Shown: positions 19,019-28,357, counted from the first letter of the stretch. The stretch is DNA of 64,000 bases from Oceanobacillus zhaokaii (GCF_003352005.1 NZ_CP024848.1:2241001-2305000); one strand, 5' to 3'. The notes: generated by a model not told the origin, from the sequence alone. Translations and numbers: made by a program.

Positions 19019-21315
19019 TTACGGTAAAAATGTAAAGAAGGTTCCATCTCTTCCATTAAATCTGTACTGTACTGCTCCATCCATATCCGTCCGCAGAATA
19101 TAAATTCCTTTTTCTTTCAAGTCTGCCAATACCTCGCTTGTCGGATGTCCATACATATTATTTTCTCCAACGGAAATCAAACCGACATCAGGCTTTAGTT
19201 GGTCTAAAAATCCCTTATCACTTGATGTATTGCTCCCGTGATGAGCAACCTTTAGCACATCAGCCCTTAAGTTAGGATATGCATCCATTATTTCCTTTTC
19301 CTGAGATTTGCTAATATCTCCAGTAAAGAGCCAGTTATTCCCACCTAATTCTGTATACAGCACAAGCGAATTCTCGTTATTAGAATAGTGATTTTTATTC
19401 GGTGCAATAACATGGAATTTTTGTCCCTGTATCACTATCGAATCATCTCGATTTACTTGTTCAATGCTAATATTGTGTTTTTTAAATTGCTGTAAATCTT
19501 CGTTCGGCAGTTTAAAATAGTCACTAACAATAATCTTTTCGACTTCAAAATCTTCTAACATATGTGCGACACTTCCGGTATGGTCGATATCCTCGTGTGT
19601 TAAAAATAACGCATCAATTTTTTAATTCCTCTAGAATAGAAATAAGGTTTGATTATTTCCTCTGAGATCGAATCGGTTGCCTGCATATCCTCGAAGTTAA
19701 ACTTTGCACCAGCATCAATCATAATTACCCCTTTACGATAAGGAAGTTCAATAACAAAAGCATCTCCTTGCCCAATATCAAGCATCGTTACAGTACCAAA
19801 CGGTGAAAAATACGGGCGCAACGCAGCTACGCAGATTAAAATCGGCAAGAAAATACCAATCATAAAAGATTGTTGCAGTTTTTGACGTGCCAGCTGGTCC
19901 ATAAAGACAAAAAATAGTATAAAGTAAATAATTGCGAAGATTGTAGAAACAGAGCCAATTATAAAGGGAGAATCCGCGACCTGATCGACCCACCTGACAA
20001 AGTTGATAACAGAATAGTGTACTTTTACAAATAGTATATCAATAATGTGCGGAAATGCTTTCGGTAAGAATGATATTGGAAGAAGAATATACATTAATGG
20101 TATTGCAAAAATAGAAAAGTATGGGACAACAATGACATTCAGTAGAATAGATAATGGCTGCAGCATAGAAAAGTAAGTAAACTGTAATGGAATGATCATC
20201 ATTTGTGAAACAAAACTTATTTGCAGGGTTTGCATTAATAAGGAGTTAGAATTCGCAAGCCAATTCTTTGATAGTAAAAGTCCAAATGTAACGAGAAACG
20301 ATAACTGAAAGCCTATATGATGAATAATATATTTATCAGCAAGTATAAGAAATATAAACGTAATGGAAAGTACATCTATAATACTAAATTTAAGCTTAAA
20401 TTGATTAATTAGGATAAAAATCATAACCATCATACAAGCACGCCAGACGGAAGGCTCCCCACCTGCGAGGATACCGTAAACAGGAAGAAAGAGTAAGACA
20501 ATGAATTGTGCTTTTTCTTTCGTAAAAAGATTAAGTTTTATTAATAAGAAATAAATAAGTGTAAGTAGTAAAGCAATATTGGAACCAGAGATTGCAATAA
20601 TATGAGAAAGGCCCCATCTTTGAAATAAATCTACAGTCTCATCTGGTAATTTGGAATCATCACCTAGTACTAAAGAGGTTAACCATGAAGATGTCTCTAA
20701 ACTAACTTTACTCTCAACGAAAGAAATTAAATTAGAACGAACCTTATAAAATCGATTAATGAAACTAGCTCCGTGGCATTTTATATCACTCGGTAAATCT
20801 ACTATGACCTGATGCGTAATCCCTTTCGATAATAAATATGCCCGATAATCGAATTGTCCCGGATTCCGACTTGTACTGGGGTGCTCCAATTCTCCATTTA
20901 TTACACAAGTTGCTCCATGCTTTAATATTTTGATTTCATTCTTAAAATCCGCTTGGTTGGTATTTGGTTTAGGAAAGATAACTACGAGGAGTTTGGATTC
21001 TAATTGTTGTTCGTGAAACGTAAATTCCACTCTATTATCAGTGATTAATATGTCACTTCTAATGCTACCTTTTAATAGCTCATATCCAACAGGTATTAAA
21101 GCTGTATGATCTTCTTGTTTGTCAAATTGAGGAAGGTAGGATAAGAAAAATAGGAAGATGGTCAAAGAAAAAAGGACGTGAATTTTCGTTAGCCGACCAT
21201 CAAAATATAAATAACCTACCCATAGGAAGAAGCCAATTGAAAAAATCAAATGAAATTGGACGGTCAAACAGGCTATAGCAACAGAAATAGCAGCAATATG
21301 CCAATACCCCTTCAA
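19019..21315 (-). pseudogene. comEC: ComEC DNA-uptake channel gene, interrupted by a one-base frameshift
   Basis: ComEC forms the inner-membrane channel for transforming DNA. The first frame (21315-19600, 571 residues) holds the N-terminal OB-like part, the multi-helix competence domain (LVLGDDSKLPDETVDLFQRWGLSHIIAISG) and the start of the metallo-beta-lactamase-like domain (MLDIGQGDAFVIELP). It then runs out of frame after SRGIKK at six consecutive As (minus strand of 19618-19623) and stops at 19600. The next frame continues exactly as expected with LFLTHEDIDHTGS, the metal-binding HxxxDH-type motif, to the stop at 19018-19020. Adding one A restores about 765 residues, the normal length. This may be a real mutation, a homopolymer sequencing error or programmed slippage. 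Confidence 0.85.
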
Positions 21316-21330
21316 ATCTAGTGCACCTAT

Positions 21331-21897
21331 TTATTTATTAGAAAATAGATTTTCAGCTTCTTTTTTAAATCCAGCTACTTCCTCTTTATCCACTATCGAA
21401 TCATCTAATTTGTCAATTAGTCGGGTAACAAGTGCTGCTTTTTCTTGATAGTTGGTATCAACAGCTAAATAATTTAATTGCACTTTTTCAGTTTTAACTC
21501 CTGCTTCTTGAAACAGCTCTACAGCATACGGATGATTGCGATAGTCTTCAGCATAATAGACAGAATTAATACCACTTTGAATCAGCTGTTTACAACATTG
21601 CAGACACGGGAAATGCGTAACGTAGATTGAAGCATTTTCGGTCGGCACACCAAATTTGGCACATTGCAATAATGCATTTGCCTCTGCATGTACTGTCCGT
21701 ACACAATGTCCATCAATGACATAGCAGCCATCGTCAATACAATGCACACTGCCTGAAACACTTCCATTATATCCACCTGCAATAATCCGATTATCCCTAA
21801 CGATGGTTGCACCAACCATTAATCGAGTACATGTGCTTCGAAGTGCTAATAAATGGCTTTGTGCCATAAAATACTGATCCCAAGAAATTCTTTCCAT
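21331..21897 (-). CDS. comEB: ComEB, dCMP deaminase-family protein
   Basis: 188-residue member of the cytidine/deoxycytidylate deaminase family, with the zinc motif HAEANALLQ (His and catalytic Glu) and PCLQCC (two Cys ligands). It should deaminate dCMP to dUMP. In B. subtilis it belongs to the comE operon, although it is not essential for transformation; a role in polar localisation of the competence machinery has been proposed. It starts at ATG 21897, 15 bases separate it from comEC downstream, and comEA lies upstream. Confidence 0.92.
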   Translation of the reverse strand: MERISWDQYFMAQSHLLALRSTCTRLMVGATIVRDNRIIAGGYNGSVSGSVHCIDDGCYVIDGHCVRTVHAEANALLQCAKFGVPTENASIYVTHFPCLQCCKQLIQSGINSVYYAEDYRNHPYAVELFQEAGVKTEKVQLNYLAVDTNYQEKAALVTRLIDKLDDSIVDKEEVAGFKKEAENLFSNK

Positions 21898-21996
21898 CAG
21901 ACTCTTCCCCCTTATATTATCTCTATTAGTTTACATGTAAACATGAAAAGTCGTCAATTCATGCCGTTATATTAAAGCATAAATCACTTCTTTCTA

Positions 21997-22596
21997 TTAT
22001 GGAACCTGTATACTATCTTTCATATTTTCTAACGTTTTCTCCCCGATACCAGAAACTTCTAGTAAATCTTCAACCGTTTGAAAAAAACCATGTTCATCAC
22101 GGTGAGCAATGATGGCCTGTGCTTTAGATGGTCCGATACCATTCAAATTTTCGATTTCTTCTTGGGTTGCATAATTAATTCTCACCTTTCCAGAATCATC
22201 ACTTGAACTCGCCGCTAAAGCAGTTTGTTCTCCAATTTTTGGTATGACAAGGATCATTTCATCTTGTACCTTCTGCGCAAGATTTACACCTGTTTGATCC
22301 GCATCAGCAGTAAACCCACCTGCTTTAAGAATGACATCATTTACACGTGAATCGAGACTAATTTCATACACACCTGGCTTCAGTACCGCACCTTTAACAT
22401 CGATAACAGCAAAAGAATTCTCATTTACAGCTGGATCTGCTGATAGCAAATTTTCATCTGGCTGTGAGTTTTCAGCAAGGTTTACAGCATTTAATTCATC
22501 CTCCACTTCTTCAGTGTCATCTGTAAAGAAGAAAAATAAAATAATAATTAAAACAACAATCACAAAAAAGGCATATCTCTTGATATTTTCAATCAT
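21997..22596 (-). CDS. comEA: ComEA, membrane DNA receptor for competence
   Basis: 199-residue late competence protein that binds incoming double-stranded DNA outside the membrane. It has an N-terminal membrane helix (about 8-25, FFVIVVLIIILFFFF), an acidic linker, an SLBB domain (VIDVKGAVLKPGVYEI to EMILVIP) and two helix-hairpin-helix DNA-binding motifs at the C-terminus (NLNGIGPSKAQAIIAHR and EVSGIGEKTLENM). It is first gene of the comEA-comEB-comEC set. No ComK box was searched for exhaustively. Confidence 0.95.
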   Translation of the reverse strand: MIENIKRYAFFVIVVLIIILFFFFTDDTEEVEDELNAVNLAENSQPDENLLSADPAVNENSFAVIDVKGAVLKPGVYEISLDSRVNDVILKAGGFTADADQTGVNLAQKVQDEMILVIPKIGEQTALAASSSDDSGKVRINYATQEEIENLNGIGPSKAQAIIAHRDEHGFFQTVEDLLEVSGIGEKTLENMKDSIQVP

Positions 22597-22724
22597 GTGG
22601 AGTCACTTCCTTTTGCATCTTTCGTGGAATATGTGGATAATGCGGCGGAAACATCGGAAAAATGGAAGATATTACACGCAACTATTACTATTATTCGACA
22701 AGAAATTAAAAAGTCCTGCTAACA

Positions 22725-22762
22725 AAAAAAGATCGGATAATTCACTTATCACGATCTTTTTT
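22725..22762 (-). terminator. Terminator after yqeM
   Basis: AAAAAAGATCG (22725-22735) pairs with CGATCTTTTTT (22752-22762). The stem overlaps the yqeM stop codon and is followed by a T-run on the minus strand, closing the long yqeG-to-yqeM operon before comEA. Confidence 0.85.
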
Positions 22763-23498
22763 CTGCTATAAAGAAGATTCTTTCTGATTGTTCATTTATA
22801 TTATGTTCTTTTAATGAGAAATCTGCATAGATATTTATCTTTCCAAAGCCTGCAGCTTCTAGTAATTTTTTATAAAAGTTTACTGAATAGGTTCGTTGAT
22901 GATGATATTCATCAAAACGAGCATAGTGGTCCCCTTCTAATGAAAAGAAGGTTAACTCGTGAAACATCTCTCCAGGTTCGTCCCCTCCTGAGCAAAACCA
23001 GATGTAGGATGTATCATCAGTTACATCTGCAAAGGTTTGATTCACGTAATTGTTCTCGATATGCTTGAGCGCATGAACATCAAACAAAAATAATCCTCCA
23101 GCTTTCAACGCCTTTGCAACTCTTACAAATACTTCCTTAATGTCATCTTCAGTCGTAATGTAGTTCATTACATCGCAGAAACTAATTGCTGCATCAAGAT
23201 TTGTTAGTCCTTCCAGCTCCTTTAAATCCTGATGGAGCCATTGTATAGAAACATCTCGTCCACTCGCTTTATGCTCTGCATACGCAAGCATATCAGAGGA
23301 GTAATCGACGCCTGTCATCACATAGTCTCTTTCAGCTAATTTAATCGTGATTTCACCTGTCCCACATCCGAGGTCTGCGATAACCTTCACTTGCTTACCT
23401 GATTTTTGAATCGCGTCTATTGTAAAATCAATCCAAGCATCATATGGAGCGTCACGCATTAATTTATCGTATACATAAGCCATTTGCTGATAAGCCAT
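22749..23498 (-). CDS. yqeM: Class I SAM-dependent methyltransferase (YqeM)
   Basis: 249-residue methyltransferase of unknown substrate. The SAM motif VIADLGCGTGEITIKLAE lies near residues 40-57, followed by GVDYSSDMLAYAE and the LFLFDVHALKHIE region. The start is ATG 23498 (MAYQQMAYVYDKLMRDAPYD), behind AGAAGG. The frame is open upstream into rsfS but without a better start. Length and position after rsfS match YqeM of B. subtilis, so it is probably linked to ribosome or tRNA work only by context. Confidence 0.88.
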   Translation of the reverse strand: MAYQQMAYVYDKLMRDAPYDAWIDFTIDAIQKSGKQVKVIADLGCGTGEITIKLAERDYVMTGVDYSSDMLAYAEHKASGRDVSIQWLHQDLKELEGLTNLDAAISFCDVMNYITTEDDIKEVFVRVAKALKAGGLFLFDVHALKHIENNYVNQTFADVTDDTSYIWFCSGGDEPGEMFHELTFFSLEGDHYARFDEYHHQRTYSVNFYKKLLEAAGFGKINIYADFSLKEHNINEQSERIFFIAEKRS

Positions 23499-23503
23499 AA
23501 TTC

Positions 23504-23860
23504 TTAACCTTCTTGCCCAATTTGTAATGGCACTCTTGCAGCATCTCCCCATAAACGTTCCAAATTATAATAACTACGTTCCTCTTTATGGAAAATATGA
23601 CAAACAACATCACCGATATCTACTAGAACCCAGCGGGCTTGTTCAAACCCTTCCATTCGTTTTACATGGATTCCTTCTTCCTCAACACGATCTTGAATTC
23701 CTCTCGCAATCGCTTGTACTTGTCTTTCCGTATTTCCATGACAAATTAAGAAATAATCTGCAATTAAAGATACTTCCTTCATATCCAATGCGATAATTTC
23801 CTCTGCACGTTTATCATCAGATGCTTCTGCAATTAATTGTACTAATTCATGGTTTTTCAT
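23504..23860 (-). CDS. rsfS: Ribosomal silencing factor RsfS
   Basis: 118-residue RsfS/Iojap protein that binds L14 on the large subunit and blocks joining with 30S subunits under poor nutrition. Conserved pieces are IADYFLICHGNTERQVQAIA, RMEGFEQARWVLVDIGDVVCHIFH and ERSYYNLERLWGDA. It lies in the nadD-yqeK-rsfS-yqeM order known from Bacillus. Unusually, it is separated from yqeK by a 150-base family C repeat. Confidence 0.95.
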   Translation of the reverse strand: MKNHELVQLIAEASDDKRAEEIIALDMKEVSLIADYFLICHGNTERQVQAIARGIQDRVEEEGIHVKRMEGFEQARWVLVDIGDVVCHIFHKEERSYYNLERLWGDAARVPLQIGQEG

Positions 23861-23887
23861 CTAGTCAATTACCTCCATTTACTTTTT

Positions 23888-24036
23888 TGTCCAGCTCCAG
23901 CACCCAGCGACTAGCGAGACTTCCCTCGCCTCCGTACGATAAGTCAACATCGACTTCCTTTGATCGTCGTGTTTCCTTTATCTCCTACGGCTCAGTCCAG
24001 TCCTTACAGGCGCTAAACGGCTGCCTGCGCTTTTTT
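23888..24036. repeat. Dispersed repeat family C, copy 1 (3' end of yqeK)
   Basis: About 150 bases beginning GTCCAGCTCCAGCACCCAGC and ending GGCTGCCTGCGCTTTTTTAG. The right end overlaps the 3' end of yqeK and supplies its last seven codons and stop. Elements with this opening (CCAGCTCCAGC) are known as common intergenic repeats in Bacillus genomes. A partial inverse copy is at 28031-28095. Confidence 0.75.
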
Positions 24037-24585
24037 AGTAAAATCATTATATGCATAAAACGAATCAGGGTAGATTGTTACATTTTTTTTCATCAGGTAA
24101 TTTATTGTATTTTTGGAAACTAAAAAGCATGCATGTAATAAATCCTGTTCCGCTACTTCCCTTACTTCGTCTAACCCTGGGAAACTTCTCCCTGGTTCAA
24201 TATAGTCAGCCAAATAAATAATCATTTCAAATTTACTCATATTGGCTCTACCAGTTGTATGGTAATGAATCGCGTTTTTAATATCTGCGTCCGTTATTCC
24301 ATGTTCCCGTTCAATTAACAATGATCCGACTGGTCCATGCCATAATTCATGATGGTAGTCTAATAAATCCTTTGGCAATGTACTCTCTTTAATCCAACGA
24401 GCCATTTCATCCAATGACCGATACTTTGCATAATCATGAAAAATCGCTGCAAGTTCCGCCTTTTCTGCTGATTCGCCGAATCGATTTGCCAGTTTGACCG
24501 CTGTTTCTGCTACACGTAATGTATGCTCCATTCTCGCTTTAGTCAAATGGGGCTTAACAATATTAATTGCTTCATTTTTGTCCAT
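24013..24585 (-). CDS. yqeK: HD-domain hydrolase YqeK (probable Ap4A hydrolase)
   Basis: 190-residue HD-superfamily protein. The family hydrolyses diadenosine tetraphosphate symmetrically. Metal ligands are visible as His21 (EHTLRVAE), HD at about 50-51 (AAIFHDYAKY), His in HGPVGSLL, HYHTTG, and YLADYIEPGRSFPG. It overlaps the end of nadD by 14 bases, showing translational coupling. The C-terminal AQAAV and its stop codon come from the family C repeat, so the native tail has probably been replaced or extended by a few residues. Confidence 0.92.
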   Translation of the reverse strand: MDKNEAINIVKPHLTKARMEHTLRVAETAVKLANRFGESAEKAELAAIFHDYAKYRSLDEMARWIKESTLPKDLLDYHHELWHGPVGSLLIEREHGITDADIKNAIHYHTTGRANMSKFEMIIYLADYIEPGRSFPGLDEVREVAEQDLLHACFLVSKNTINYLMKKNVTIYPDSFYAYNDFTKKAQAAV

Positions 24586-25141
24586 ATAACTTATTCTCCC
24601 TAATGTAGTTGGTTACCACATCTGGAACCAGATATTTTACCGATTGGTGGGATCGTAATCTTTTCCTTAGCATGGAAGAAGAAATATCGATTAGTGGTAT
24701 ATCAACTTCAATAACAGGATATTCTGTTTTTAGCTTGTATCCCGAACGCTTCACCCCTACAAATTGTACTACGCTAACCAATTCATCTATTCTATGCCAA
24801 TGCGGTAAATATTCAACCATATCCGCTCCAATAATGAAGTAGAATTTATCATCCGGAAATTCGTTTGTCAACGTACGCATCGTATCAAAGGTGTAAGATT
24901 TTCCCAAACGCTCGATTTCAATCGAATTGATTTTGAAGAAAGGATTGCTATCTAATGCCTGATCCAGCATATTGATCCGATCCGTCGCACTAGTTTTCGT
25001 TTCATTTTTATGTGGGGGTGTATAGGTTGGAATAAACCATATTTCCTCCAGTTCTAATGTCAAGCGGACCTCTTCCGCGATTAATAAATGTCCCAGATGT
25101 GGCGGATCAAATGTTCCGCCCAATATGCCGATACGTCTCAT
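24572..25141 (-). CDS. nadD: Nicotinate-nucleotide adenylyltransferase
   Basis: Transfers AMP from ATP to nicotinate mononucleotide, making deamido-NAD. It has 189 residues: the nucleotidyltransferase motif GGTFDPPHLGHL at 8-19, the catalytic-loop FIIGADMVEYLPHWHRIDEL, and the second nucleotide motif ISSSMLRKRL near 155. It overlaps yqeK by 14 bases and follows yhbY by 38 bases, in the conserved yqeI-nadD-yqeK order. Confidence 0.96.
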   Translation of the reverse strand: MRRIGILGGTFDPPHLGHLLIAEEVRLTLELEEIWFIPTYTPPHKNETKTSATDRINMLDQALDSNPFFKINSIEIERLGKSYTFDTMRTLTNEFPDDKFYFIIGADMVEYLPHWHRIDELVSVVQFVGVKRSGYKLKTEYPVIEVDIPLIDISSSMLRKRLRSHQSVKYLVPDVVTNYIRENKLYGQK

Positions 25142-25179
25142 GATAAACTCCTTTATATAACTTATCTTTCAACAAGTTA

Positions 25180-25470
25180 TTATGGTAACTGTATTTCCTT
25201 ATGTTCTTCCGATTCTCGATAAAGGACAATATTATTACCAATTATTTGCACGACCTCTGCAGCTGTGCCCTCTGATAATTGTGTTGCGACCGTATTTTTA
25301 TCATCTGCACAATTCTGAAGAATACTTACTTTTAAGAGCTCTCTTTTTTCTAAAGCTTCACCGATTTGCTTTACCATATTTTCATTGACACCTTCCTTAC
25401 CAACTTGAAAAATTGGTTTCAAATGATGAGCCTTTGAACGTAAAAATCTTTTTTGCTTCCCTGTTAACAT
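25180..25470 (-). CDS. yhbY: YhbY/CRM-family RNA-binding protein
   Basis: 96-residue single CRM-domain protein, with GKQKRFLRSKAHHLKPIFQVGKEG at its N-terminus (split here for length) and the GxxG loop in QVGKEGVNEN. The family binds pre-50S ribosomal RNA. The start is ATG 25470 with GGAAGA upstream; the frame extends further up into aroE without a site. B. subtilis calls it YqeI. It begins two bases after aroE ends. Confidence 0.93.
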   Translation of the reverse strand: MLTGKQKRFLRSKAHHLKPIFQVGKEGVNENMVKQIGEALEKRELLKVSILQNCADDKNTVATQLSEGTAAEVVQIIGNNIVLYRESEEHKEIQLP

Positions 25471-25471
25471 A

Positions 25472-26317
25472 TTATCTTCCTTCCAAAATAAGTTGTAGTT
25501 CCTCGTCCATATTTTCTGTTGATACACGCTGCCCTGTCCAAATTTCAAATGCAAGCTGTGCTTGATATAGCAGCATCGTATGGCCAAAATGGATTTGTGC
25601 ACATGCCGCTTCAGCCTGCATTAAGAAGTTTGTCTTTAACGGCTGATAAACAATATCACTCACAATGACTGGTTTATTCAACCCTTCAAGCGAGATAATT
25701 GACTGATCCGTTCTTGGCTTCATTCCAACAGATGTAGTTTGGATTATCAAGTCATATTGATTAATCGATTGTTCTGCTTCCTCTAATGATAAAATCTTCG
25801 TTGTTGTATCGTCTGTTGCAAGCATTGCAATATCTTCTGCACTTGCCATTGTACGATTTGCGATATCAATATGCATGAACCTTTCTTCTGTAAATGCGCA
25901 AAATATCCCACGTGCAGCTCCACCAGCACCAAGGATTAAGATGCGAATTGATTTATCATGGCCAAAATTAGAGAACTTACTTTCAAGCGAACGTAAGTAT
26001 CCTCTTCCATCAGTATTATACCCCTTCCAAATACCATTTCTGTTCACTACCGTATTCACTGCCCCCATTTTCTGAGCGATAACATCCAATTCATCTAAGA
26101 AAGGAATTATTTTCTGTTTATATGGCACGGTAATATTAAAACCATCTATTTCCTTTGCTTTCATATTCATGATTCTCTCAGCAAAGTCCGCTTCTAAGTC
26201 AATTTCATTCTTTATATATGTTCCCTGCAGCTTGCTTCTTTTAAAAAACTGTTCATGGATCCATGGTGAAATTGAATGCTTGATTGGAAAACCAATCAGC
26301 TCAAACTGGAATCCCAT
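25472..26317 (-). CDS. aroE: Shikimate dehydrogenase
   Basis: NADPH-dependent reduction of 3-dehydroshikimate to shikimate in aromatic amino acid synthesis. It has about 281 residues. The shikimate-binding GFPIKHSISPWIHEQ (near 10-24) and NITVPYKQKIIP (catalytic Lys near 65) are present, with NTDGRGYLRSLE, the dinucleotide loop LGAGGAARGIF, and the C-terminal HTMLLYQAQLAFEIWTG. Two adjacent ATGs (26320, 26317) lie just after GGGGGGGAG; the second has the better spacing. It sits inside the yqeH-aroE-yhbY-nadD operon. Confidence 0.94.
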   Translation of the reverse strand: MGFQFELIGFPIKHSISPWIHEQFFKRSKLQGTYIKNEIDLEADFAERIMNMKAKEIDGFNITVPYKQKIIPFLDELDVIAQKMGAVNTVVNRNGIWKGYNTDGRGYLRSLESKFSNFGHDKSIRILILGAGGAARGIFCAFTEERFMHIDIANRTMASAEDIAMLATDDTTTKILSLEEAEQSINQYDLIIQTTSVGMKPRTDQSIISLEGLNKPVIVSDIVYQPLKTNFLMQAEAACAQIHFGHTMLLYQAQLAFEIWTGQRVSTENMDEELQLILEGR

Positions 26318-26330
26318 CATACTCCCCCCC

Positions 26331-27428
26331 TTAAAGAAGTGATTTTCTGATCGATACTGCTACACCCTTCGGACTATGAGCAACAATGGTTGCATCTTGT
26401 GAAATACTTACCCAGCCCAAACCTGGGAAAACAATATCTGTTTTTTCTCCTGAAATACGAAACGTGCTCTCTGTTAATTTCGGTAGTCTAGAAAGAGATT
26501 TCTCATTTGGTGGTGATAACAGCTCCCCAACATGATTCTCGTACAACTCATCTGCTTTTTCTACTTTTGTCCGATGAATTGGGAGTTCATTGGAGAAATA
26601 ACAAACAAGGGATTGTCTATCACCTTTAATAAAATCGACTCGAGCCAACCCGCCAAAGAATAAAGTTTGTCCACTATTTAATTGATAGATTCTTGCCTTA
26701 ATTTCACTCTTTGGTGTAATTAATTTTAAATCCTCTTTGGAAATATAATGGGCAATTTGCTGTTTATTCACGATACCAGGTGTATCAATTAATGATGAAT
26801 CATCGTCAAGTGGGATTTCAATAAATCCGAGGGTTGTCCCTGGAAAGTAAGATGTCGTAATGACATCGTTGAAACCTGTCGTATGTTTAATTAATTTATT
26901 GATGAATGTTGATTTTCCAACATTTGTCGTTCCAACAATATAAACATCCTGATTATTTCGGTAGTGCTCAATCTCTCCCATTAATTCTTCTATTCCATGT
27001 CCCTTTACAGAAGAAATTAGAAATACATCGAGCAGCTTAATCCCTGCTTCTTTCGCTTGTGTTCTTAGCCATTGCATCAATCTACGATGGTTCGTCGATT
27101 TCGGCAATAAATCCATTTTATTTCCAACTAATATAATCGGGTTATCTCCAGTGATTCTTGGAAGACTCTTAATCAAGCTTCCATTTACATCAAATATGTC
27201 AATCACATGAACAATTAGACCCTTAGCTTTTTGAATTGAGCTAACCATCTTCAAATACTCATCATCTTTCATGGAAACATCCTGAATTTCATTATAATGC
27301 TTTAAGCGAAAGCATCGTTTACACAAAACTGTTTCTTTATCTAATGATGATTTTGGTGTATATCCGAGTTTGTCCGGATCGTCCGTTTGAATAAGGACTC
27401 CACACCCTTGACAATAAATCTTTTCCAA
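26331..27428 (-). CDS. yqeH: Ribosome biogenesis GTPase YqeH
   Basis: Circularly permuted GTPase needed for 30S assembly. It has 365 residues with a probable TTG start at 27428 behind GGGAGGA; an earlier in-frame TTG overlaps that site. The N-terminal zinc finger is CQGCGVLIQ...LCKRC. The motif order is G4 (VGNKMDLLPK) before G1 (VGTTNVGKSTFINKL) and G3 (DTPGI), which proves the permutation. A treble-clef-like and RNA-binding C-terminal region follows. It starts two bases after yqeG ends. Confidence 0.95.
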   Translation of the reverse strand: MEKIYCQGCGVLIQTDDPDKLGYTPKSSLDKETVLCKRCFRLKHYNEIQDVSMKDDEYLKMVSSIQKAKGLIVHVIDIFDVNGSLIKSLPRITGDNPIILVGNKMDLLPKSTNHRRLMQWLRTQAKEAGIKLLDVFLISSVKGHGIEELMGEIEHYRNNQDVYIVGTTNVGKSTFINKLIKHTTGFNDVITTSYFPGTTLGFIEIPLDDDSSLIDTPGIVNKQQIAHYISKEDLKLITPKSEIKARIYQLNSGQTLFFGGLARVDFIKGDRQSLVCYFSNELPIHRTKVEKADELYENHVGELLSPPNEKSLSRLPKLTESTFRISGEKTDIVFPGLGWVSISQDATIVAHSPKGVAVSIRKSLL

Positions 27429-27430
27429 AC

Positions 27431-27946
27431 TTATTCCTCCCAACTTATTTTACCCTTTTTTCGGAAATAATTTAAAATTATCCGTTCAATCCTACGATTT
27501 ATTTTCGTTATTTTACCATCTGTTTGTACAATGGGAACTACTAATATAGTATAGAATCCTGCTGTATTGCCGCCCAGTACATCTGTTAATAATTGATCAC
27601 CGATAACGACAATCTCTTCTTTTTTTAAATTCATTTGCTTGGCAACAGTTTTAAATGCGCGCCCAAGTGGCTTCCTTGCACTATATACAAATGGCGTACC
27701 TAGTGGCTCAGAAAAGACACTCACTCTTTCTTGATTATTATTGGAGATAATCGTTACTGCAATATCATGCGATTTCATCTGCTCAAACCAATTAATTACT
27801 TCAGGACTTGCATCACGTACGTCCCAAGCAACTAATGTATTATCTAAATCGGTTATGATTCCTTTAATTCCCTTTTGTTTTAATTTTGCTGGTTGTATAT
27901 CAAATATACTTTTTACATGCTCATTTGGCAAAAAATTACCAAACAT
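27431..27946 (-). CDS. yqeG: HAD-superfamily phosphatase YqeG (class IIIA)
   Basis: 171-residue HAD phosphatase with nucleophile motif TDLDNTLVAWD, the Ser/Thr motif TIISNNNQERV and the metal-binding VVIGDQLLTDVLGGN. Family relatives dephosphorylate phosphatidylglycerophosphate or unknown small molecules; the substrate here is not known. The start is ATG 27946 with GAGGTG six bases upstream, which matches the length in B. subtilis. First gene of the yqeG-yqeH-aroE-yhbY-nadD-yqeK-rsfS-yqeM operon. Confidence 0.92.
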   Translation of the reverse strand: MFGNFLPNEHVKSIFDIQPAKLKQKGIKGIITDLDNTLVAWDVRDASPEVINWFEQMKSHDIAVTIISNNNQERVSVFSEPLGTPFVYSARKPLGRAFKTVAKQMNLKKEEIVVIGDQLLTDVLGGNTAGFYTILVVPIVQTDGKITKINRRIERIILNYFRKKGKISWEE

Positions 27947-28030
27947 ATTAAACACCTCATTTACCCATTCTTCGCTGACTAGTTTCTGACGAATTATCAT
28001 TATAACCTATTCTAATAATATATGACTAGA

Positions 28031-28095
28031 GCAAAAGCGCAAGTACCCGTTTGAGCTTGTACAGACTGCGCCCAAAAGATAAGTAAATCTTCCTT
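28031..28095. repeat. Dispersed repeat family C, partial copy 2
   Basis: Inverse partial match to 23888-24036, starting GCAAAAGCGCAAGTACCCGT and including GACTGCGCC. It lies upstream of yqeG, in the divergent yqeG-sda spacer. Confidence 0.55.
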
Positions 28096-28221
28096 GAGAA
28101 AGAGTGCATTTTAATATTCACGCTTGATGCTAAATCTAAACCAGTAGAAAAATGTGCAAATATGCAAATGACATTCAGACCATTCAATAATTCGTTCGAC
28201 AAATAACTTCTTTTTTCTTAT

Positions 28222-28320
28222 TGTGGATAACCTTACACACATTTCTAACCCCATTGCCTTAACTAATATGTGATAATTTTCCTTCTTATACACAAGTTAT
28301 CTACAAGCATTTGTAGATAA
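28222..28320. promoter_or_regulatory. Cluster of DnaA boxes upstream of sda
   Basis: Two perfect DnaA boxes of the TTATNCACA type are present: TGTGGATAA (28222-28230, minus) and TTATACACA (28286-28294, plus). Three one-mismatch boxes accompany them: TTACACACA (28233-28241), TTATCTACA (28297-28305) and TGTAGATAA (28312-28320). The last ends eight bases before the sda -35. DnaA is known to control sda in B. subtilis, so this fits a replication-status sensor. Confidence 0.85.
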
Positions 28321-28328
28321 CTTCATCC

Positions 28329-28357
28329 TTGTCCAACGATTGGAAACATGTTAAATT
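28329..28357 (+). promoter_or_regulatory. Sigma-A promoter of sda
   Basis: TTGTCC (28329-28334) and TAAATT (28352-28357) with a 17-base spacer, immediately after the DnaA-box cluster. Confidence 0.65.

Noticed and set aside
28111..28293. Minus-strand 60-codon frame upstream of yqeG
   Set aside because: It covers the DnaA-box cluster and lacks a ribosome binding site or family resemblance.
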